A DNA stretch of 9,551 nucleotides. It comes from Calidifonticultor sp964387355 (lineage in GTDB: Bacteria > Actinomycetota > Humimicrobiia > Humimicrobiales > Humimicrobiaceae). Below the pieces are notes generated by a model, which made no database searches, was not told the origin of the DNA, and saw only the letters and a list, made by a program, of their open reading frames with translations. The stretch spans positions 1 to 9,551 of the forward strand of contig CAYLWJ010000029.1 of NCBI GenBank assembly GCA_964387355.1, read 5' to 3'. The position numbers and the translations under genes are program-made. Numbering within the stretch: the stretch's first letter is position 1; each line of letters begins with the position of its first letter. Below are positions 6,723-9,551 of this stretch, in pieces.

Positions 6723-6781
6723 AGAGGCTTTGAAGTTTTTCTTGATTATGGACGCTAAAAGGAAAGCGGAGCCAGTGGCGT
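6723..6781 (+). ncRNA. Structured RNA element, copy 1 (predicted pseudoknot)
   Basis: Outer stem P1 pairs GGCT (6726-6729) with AGCC (6770-6773). Inner stem P2 pairs TTTCTT (6738-6743) with AGGAAA (6760-6765). The P2 loop contains ACGC (6752-6755), which can pair with GCGT (6778-6781) just outside P1, forming a pseudoknot. The second copy at 7021 keeps all three helices with different bases, which supports the fold. Sequence shared by the copies includes GCTTTGA, TGGnCGCT, GGAGC and AACCGACTAAAA. I do not recognise it as a known riboswitch class. The 3' end, a pseudoknot strand followed by AACCGAC, recalls c-di-GMP-II, but the rest of that consensus is absent. Confidence 0.6.
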
Positions 6782-6815
6782 AACCGACTAAAAGTTTTAT
6801 TTGGTCGGTTTTTTT
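6782..6815 (+). terminator. Intrinsic terminator after RNA copy 1
   Basis: AACCGAC (6782-6788) pairs with GTCGGTT (6804-6810), extended inward by further weak pairs. A T-run at 6809-6815 follows. The stem starts directly after the pseudoknot strand at 6781. No upstream sequence complementary to its 5' arm is seen, so no classical antiterminator is apparent. Confidence 0.85.
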
Positions 6816-6946
6816 GTTTTTATAGGTCATTTATAATTATTGTGTAATAAATTATTGTTTGTGATATCTAAAAGATGTGTTTAATTTGAATGGTAAAATA
6901 TAAAAATTTTAAAAAATTTCTAAAAAAGTAAGGATTATAAGATTAT

Positions 6947-6975
6947 TTGACAATAAAACATTAAATAAGTATTAT
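6947..6975 (+). promoter_or_regulatory. Near-consensus promoter before RNA copy 2
   Basis: A perfect -35 box TTGACA (6947-6952) and a five-of-six -10 box TATTAT (6970-6975) are separated by the ideal 17 bp. Transcription would start near 6982, about 40 bases before the second RNA element. The second copy and the adhesin gene can therefore be transcribed independently of the first copy. Confidence 0.7.
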
Positions 6976-7020
6976 TAATTTATAAAAAAAGTTTTATAAA
7001 TTAAAAATAAATAAAATTTT

Positions 7021-7076
7021 AGAAGCTTTGATATTTCTCTTTATTTGGCCGCTTTAGAGAAATGGAGCTAACAGCG
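7021..7076 (+). ncRNA. Structured RNA element, copy 2 (predicted pseudoknot)
   Basis: P1 pairs AGCT (7024-7027) with AGCT (7066-7069). P2 is a perfect seven-pair stem, TTTCTCT (7034-7040) with AGAGAAA (7056-7062). The pseudoknot pairs CGCT (7050-7053) with AGCG (7073-7076). Relative to copy 1, P1 shows a G-C to A-T change, P2 shows T-G to C-G and T-G to T-A type changes, and the pseudoknot T-G pair becomes T-A. These changes keep pairing and are the main evidence for the structure. It lies in the predicted leader of the adhesin mRNA. Confidence 0.65.
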
Positions 7077-7104
7077 AAACCGACTAAAAATAGTCGGTTT
7101 TTTT
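7077..7104 (+). terminator. Intrinsic terminator after RNA copy 2, before adhesin gene
   Basis: AAACCGACTA (7077-7086) pairs perfectly with TAGTCGGTTT (7091-7100) around an A-rich four-base loop, followed by T to 7104. It lies between the promoter at 6947-6975 and the adhesin start at 7173, so transcripts must read through it for the adhesin to be made. This suggests attenuation. Confidence 0.88.
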
Positions 7105-7160
7105 ATTTAATACTAAATATTTATAGTTTTATTTTAGAAAATACAAAAATTATTTTATAA

Positions 7161-7167
7161 GAGAGGG
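7161..7167 (+). promoter_or_regulatory. Ribosome-binding site of the adhesin gene
   Basis: GAGAGGG lies five bases before the ATG at 7173 and fixes the start of the surface protein just ahead of a classical signal peptide. It is 57 bases downstream of the end of the terminator T-run. Confidence 0.75.
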
Positions 7168-7172
7168 AAAAA

Positions 7173-9551
7173 ATGAAAAAAATTAGTGCAAAAAAGGTAT
7201 TGATAGCAAAAATTATTGCATTTGTAGTGACTTTAGTTTTAATTACTTGGTTATTACCTATAAATGTAATTTTAGCTAATGGGGAAGGAAGTAATCCTCC
7301 GGGCTCAGGTGAGACTATAACACAGACTGAAGAGACGGGCGAAACAGTTGATAATACAGAATCTACAGAACCACCGGAAATTACAGAACCAACAGAAAAT
7401 ATTGGGGCAACTGGTGATGGAGAATTACCTCAAGAACAAAAAGATTTGACCCCACCGATAATTACTCTTATTGGTGAAAGCAAGGTTGTAATTGAAGTTG
7501 GTTCTGAATATATTGATGAAGGTGCCACTGCACAAGACGATGTTGATGGAGATATAAGTGGTAAAATTGAAGTTAACAGCAATGTAGATACATCTTCAGT
7601 AGGAACATATAAAGTTATCTATAATGTAAGTGATTCATCTGGGAATTCAGCAGATGAGGTTACTAGGACAGTAGAAGTGATTAATAAAAGTATAGTTTTT
7701 AATCCAAAGATTTTTACTGATAAAGAAGATTATCACCCAGGAGAAGAAGTGGTTCTTACTGGTACAGGTTTTGTTCCTGGTGAACCATTGCAAATTATTT
7801 TTTATGCGATAACCCCAGAATTTCCTGATGGTGAAATTGAGCATTTTAAGGTAATTAATAATGTTGGTGAAGATGGAACATTTGAATACAGGTATAATAT
7901 TTTAGGTGCTGACAGATATAGGGTTGAAGCAAGGTCAGTTGTAAAGAATGAAAATGGTGATACAGAATTTGTTGAAGCTGAAGCAGTGGAAATTGAAGTT
8001 GAAGACGTTTTGGGAAATATCGTTCTTGGCAATCTTCTGGCATGGACTGAATTTACAGATTCAGGCTACCCAAATCAATGTAAAGGTCCAAAAGTTACTC
8101 CAATTGTAAATCATACCTATCCTTCATATGCAAATACTGACCCAAAACCCGAAGATTTAGAAAAACCTGATGGTTGTAATTTAATTTATTTTAAAATAGA
8201 TAAAGATCAAGAACAAATTAGTGATGGTGAAGTTTTTAATAATGGTTCTTTTACAGTTAAAATATATAAAACAAGCATAGGTGAAGGTGAAGATAAAAAG
8301 TGGTATTTTTATTTTGAATCAAATTATCCAGTTTACTATGTATATGCTAAAGGAGGTAATCAAGGAGGTAATTTATATAAATATTACCCAACATTTAATA
8401 ATGGCGTATATTCAGATTGTGGTTTAAGTCAACCAGGAGGAAATTGGAGCCATATAAGTTTTTATTATTGCCAACCAATTTTTGGTTCAATAATAATTAA
8501 CAAGAAACTTACAGGTAATATTCCATCATCAGGTACATTTACGTTCAATATATATACAGCTTCTACTGGCGGAAGTCCGATTAATGAAACACCTATTGCT
8601 ATTAACATTACAAATGGTAGTTCAGGTTCAATTCAGATTAACACTCTAAATCCAGGAGTGACTTATTATATTGAAGAAGTAAGTGGTCCAGGAACTGATG
8701 TTACCAATTATCCTAACGGAAGTAGCAGACTTCCTGTTACTGCTTTAACACCTGGTACTGGTGTGACGTTAAACTCAGCAGACTTTACAAATGATATGCC
8801 CTTTGGTTCAATAACTATCCATAAAACTGATTCAACGTCTAATGTGGAAATAGATATAGTTGGAGCAGTTTATAGGCTGTTCTATTCAGCTAATCTTGGT
8901 GAACCAGTTTTAGATAATAGTAAAAATCCAATTACTGCAACAACTGACAGTAAAGGAAAAGCAAAATTTACTGACCTTCTATTCGGAACGTATTATGTAA
9001 AGGAAATTTCAGCGCCTGTAGGTTATCTTGTTGATCCAATTTTCCATCAAGTAACTATTCCTGATCCAACAAATGGAAATGTTGATATTGCAATGGAACT
9101 GACAAATGACCCAGTTGATATTTACTTCAATAAGGTGTTTACAGGTCTAACAGGAACACTTTCACCAGCTGCAGTATTTAATATCTATGCTGCTGCTGAC
9201 ACAGGTTTTACAACTCCATTAAAACCTGCAGTTATTTTAACTACAGCTGGTATGGTTAGATTCAGTATTATACCTCCCGGTTCTTATGTGATTGTTGAAA
9301 CCACAACACCTTCAGGTTATGTTACAATGCCTAATATTTCTGTAACTGTAGGTGATGATGGAACTGTTAATTATACATCTCCAGCTGCTTTAAGTAATGG
9401 TGGTACTGTTACTAATTCTCCACCACCACCTCCGCCACCTCCATCTCCACCACCTCCTACTACACCTCCAACAATAACTGTGGCAGGTATAACAACTGGT
9501 GGCGGAATTATTGAAGTTGCAGGACTGGCATTTACTGGAGTTGATATAAGA
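7173..9551 (+). CDS. Sortase-anchored surface protein with Ig-like and CnaB domains (3' end cut)
   Basis: The reading frame stays open for 793 codons to the window edge. Residues 1-35 form a signal peptide, likely cut after VILA. An acidic Thr/Glu/Pro-rich stalk (36-90) follows, then a DUF5011-type Ig-like domain (about 93-170) with 'VGSEYIDEGATAQDDVDG'. Next is a second beta domain (about 178-277) with YHPGEEVVLTGTGF, and a domain (about 280-434) with four cysteines (C303, C335, C416, C433) and a KGG...SHISF motif seen in other bacterial surface proteins. Three CnaB/SpaA-type domains follow (about 437-542, 543-646, 647-749). Each has the expected Lys, Glu and Asn for an internal isopeptide bond: for example K551, E611 and N645 in the second, and K654, E709 and N748 in the third. 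A Pro-rich wall-spanning run (750-766) precedes the sorting motif LAFTG (785-789); the membrane segment and basic tail lie beyond the edge. It is probably an adhesin on the cell wall; no clear pilin motif was seen. The neighbouring sortase is the probable anchoring enzyme. Confidence 0.9.
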   Translation, partial: MKKISAKKVLIAKIIAFVVTLVLITWLLPINVILANGEGSNPPGSGETITQTEETGETVDNTESTEPPEITEPTENIGATGDGELPQEQKDLTPPIITLIGESKVVIEVGSEYIDEGATAQDDVDGDISGKIEVNSNVDTSSVGTYKVIYNVSDSSGNSADEVTRTVEVINKSIVFNPKIFTDKEDYHPGEEVVLTGTGFVPGEPLQIIFYAITPEFPDGEIEHFKVINNVGEDGTFEYRYNILGADRYRVEARSVVKNENGDTEFVEAEAVEIEVEDVLGNIVLGNLLAWTEFTDSGYPNQCKGPKVTPIVNHTYPSYANTDPKPEDLEKPDGCNLIYFKIDKDQEQISDGEVFNNGSFTVKIYKTSIGEGEDKKWYFYFESNYPVYYVYAKGGNQGGNLYKYYPTFNNGVYSDCGLSQPGGNWSHISFYYCQPIFGSIIINKKLTGNIPSSGTFTFNIYTASTGGSPINETPIAINITNGSSGSIQINTLNPGVTYYIEEVSGPGTDVTNYPNGSSRLPVTALTPGTGVTLNSADFTNDMPFGSITIHKTDSTSNVEIDIVGAVYRLFYSANLGEPVLDNSKNPITATTDSKGKAKFTDLLFGTYYVKEISAPVGYLVDPIFHQVTIPDPTNGNVDIAMELTNDPVDIYFNKVFTGLTGTLSPAAVFNIYAAADTGFTTPLKPAVILTTAGMVRFSIIPPGSYVIVETTTPSGYVTMPNISVTVGDDGTVNYTSPAALSNGGTVTNSPPPPPPPPSPPPPTTPPTITVAGITTGGGIIEVAGLAFTGVDIR
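9525..9539 (+). other. LAFTG sorting motif (class E sortase type)
   Basis: The codons read Leu-Ala-Phe-Thr-Gly within IEVAGLAFTGVDI. LAxTG is the signal preferred by class E sortases, whereas class A enzymes prefer LPxTG. It follows a proline-rich segment, as wall-anchor signals do, and a class E-type sortase gene is the nearest neighbour. A preceding near-copy, ITVAGITTGG, makes a ten-residue pseudo-repeat. The hydrophobic segment and positive tail that should follow are outside the window. Confidence 0.75.

Larger units (their letters stand above)
6556..7172. other. Divergent regulatory region between sortase and adhesin
   Basis: This 617-bp gene-free stretch separates the two surface-module genes. 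It holds two copies of a structured RNA with terminators (6723-6815 and 7021-7104) and a good promoter before the second copy, all listed separately. The remaining parts (6556-6722, 6816-6946 and 7105-7160) are almost pure A/T. I see no further structure and no clear sortase promoter. Before the first copy, TTGAAA at 6666-6671 and TAACAT at 6690-6695 (18-bp spacing) form a weak promoter candidate. Confidence 0.6.

Noticed and set aside
6723..7104. Calling the paired RNA elements c-di-GMP riboswitches
   Set aside because: The GEMM-I (c-di-GMP-I) core is absent. The c-di-GMP-II likeness is limited to a pseudoknot strand followed by AACCGAC; its conserved 5' portion is missing and helix order differs.
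7647..8043. Three minus-strand readings inside the adhesin gene
   Set aside because: They lie opposite Ig-like and neighbouring domains of the adhesin, which has a ribosome-binding site, signal peptide and recognisable domains.

Overview
The window is a very AT-rich stretch of chromosome from what looks like an anaerobic, single-membrane (Gram-positive-type) bacterium. Two things support this. A sortase with class E hallmarks sits beside a surface protein carrying the matching LAxTG-type sorting signal, a pairing best known from Actinobacteria. A double-CCG iron-sulfur protein and a reductive activator of corrinoid proteins point to anaerobic, corrinoid/methyl-type energy metabolism. A low-GC anaerobic actinobacterial or related uncultured lineage fits, but the window cannot fix the taxonomy.

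The left part (62-4234, all +) is a metabolic cluster. An HdrD/GlcF-like protein has two ferredoxin clusters and two complete CCG domains. It is followed, with the ribosome-binding site overlapping its stop codon, by a GcvH-family lipoyl carrier protein. After a gap of about 200 bp comes a RACE-type ATP-dependent corrinoid activator with a [2Fe-2S] ferredoxin domain and an ASKHA ATPase domain. A plausible joint role is thiol/disulfide or low-potential electron chemistry feeding a corrinoid methyltransferase system encoded outside the window. The activator has no normal start codon at the expected place and carries a 14-copy hexapeptide repeat between its domains.

The middle part (4535-5599, +) is a solute-binding lipoprotein of the polar amino-acid type, with no permease or ATPase beside it. 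A convergent intergenic region with a GC-rich hairpin follows, then the sortase gene on the minus strand (5908-6555).

The right part is a cell-surface module. Between the divergent sortase and adhesin genes lie two copies, about 298 bp apart, of the same small structured RNA. Each has a stem, an inner stem, a predicted loop-to-downstream pseudoknot with compensatory base changes, and an immediately following intrinsic terminator. A near-consensus promoter precedes the second copy. The adhesin gene (7173 to the window end) encodes a signal peptide, Ig-like domains, a cysteine-containing domain, three CnaB/SpaA-type isopeptide domains, a proline-rich stretch and a LAFTG sorting motif a few residues before the window stops. 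The duplicated RNA is the best candidate here for something undescribed. I do not recognise it as a riboswitch class I know.

A recurring oddity is in-frame short-repeat expansion inside otherwise ordinary proteins: a 15-bp unit in the first gene, an 18-bp unit in the corrinoid activator, and 6-bp and 15-bp units in the binding protein.
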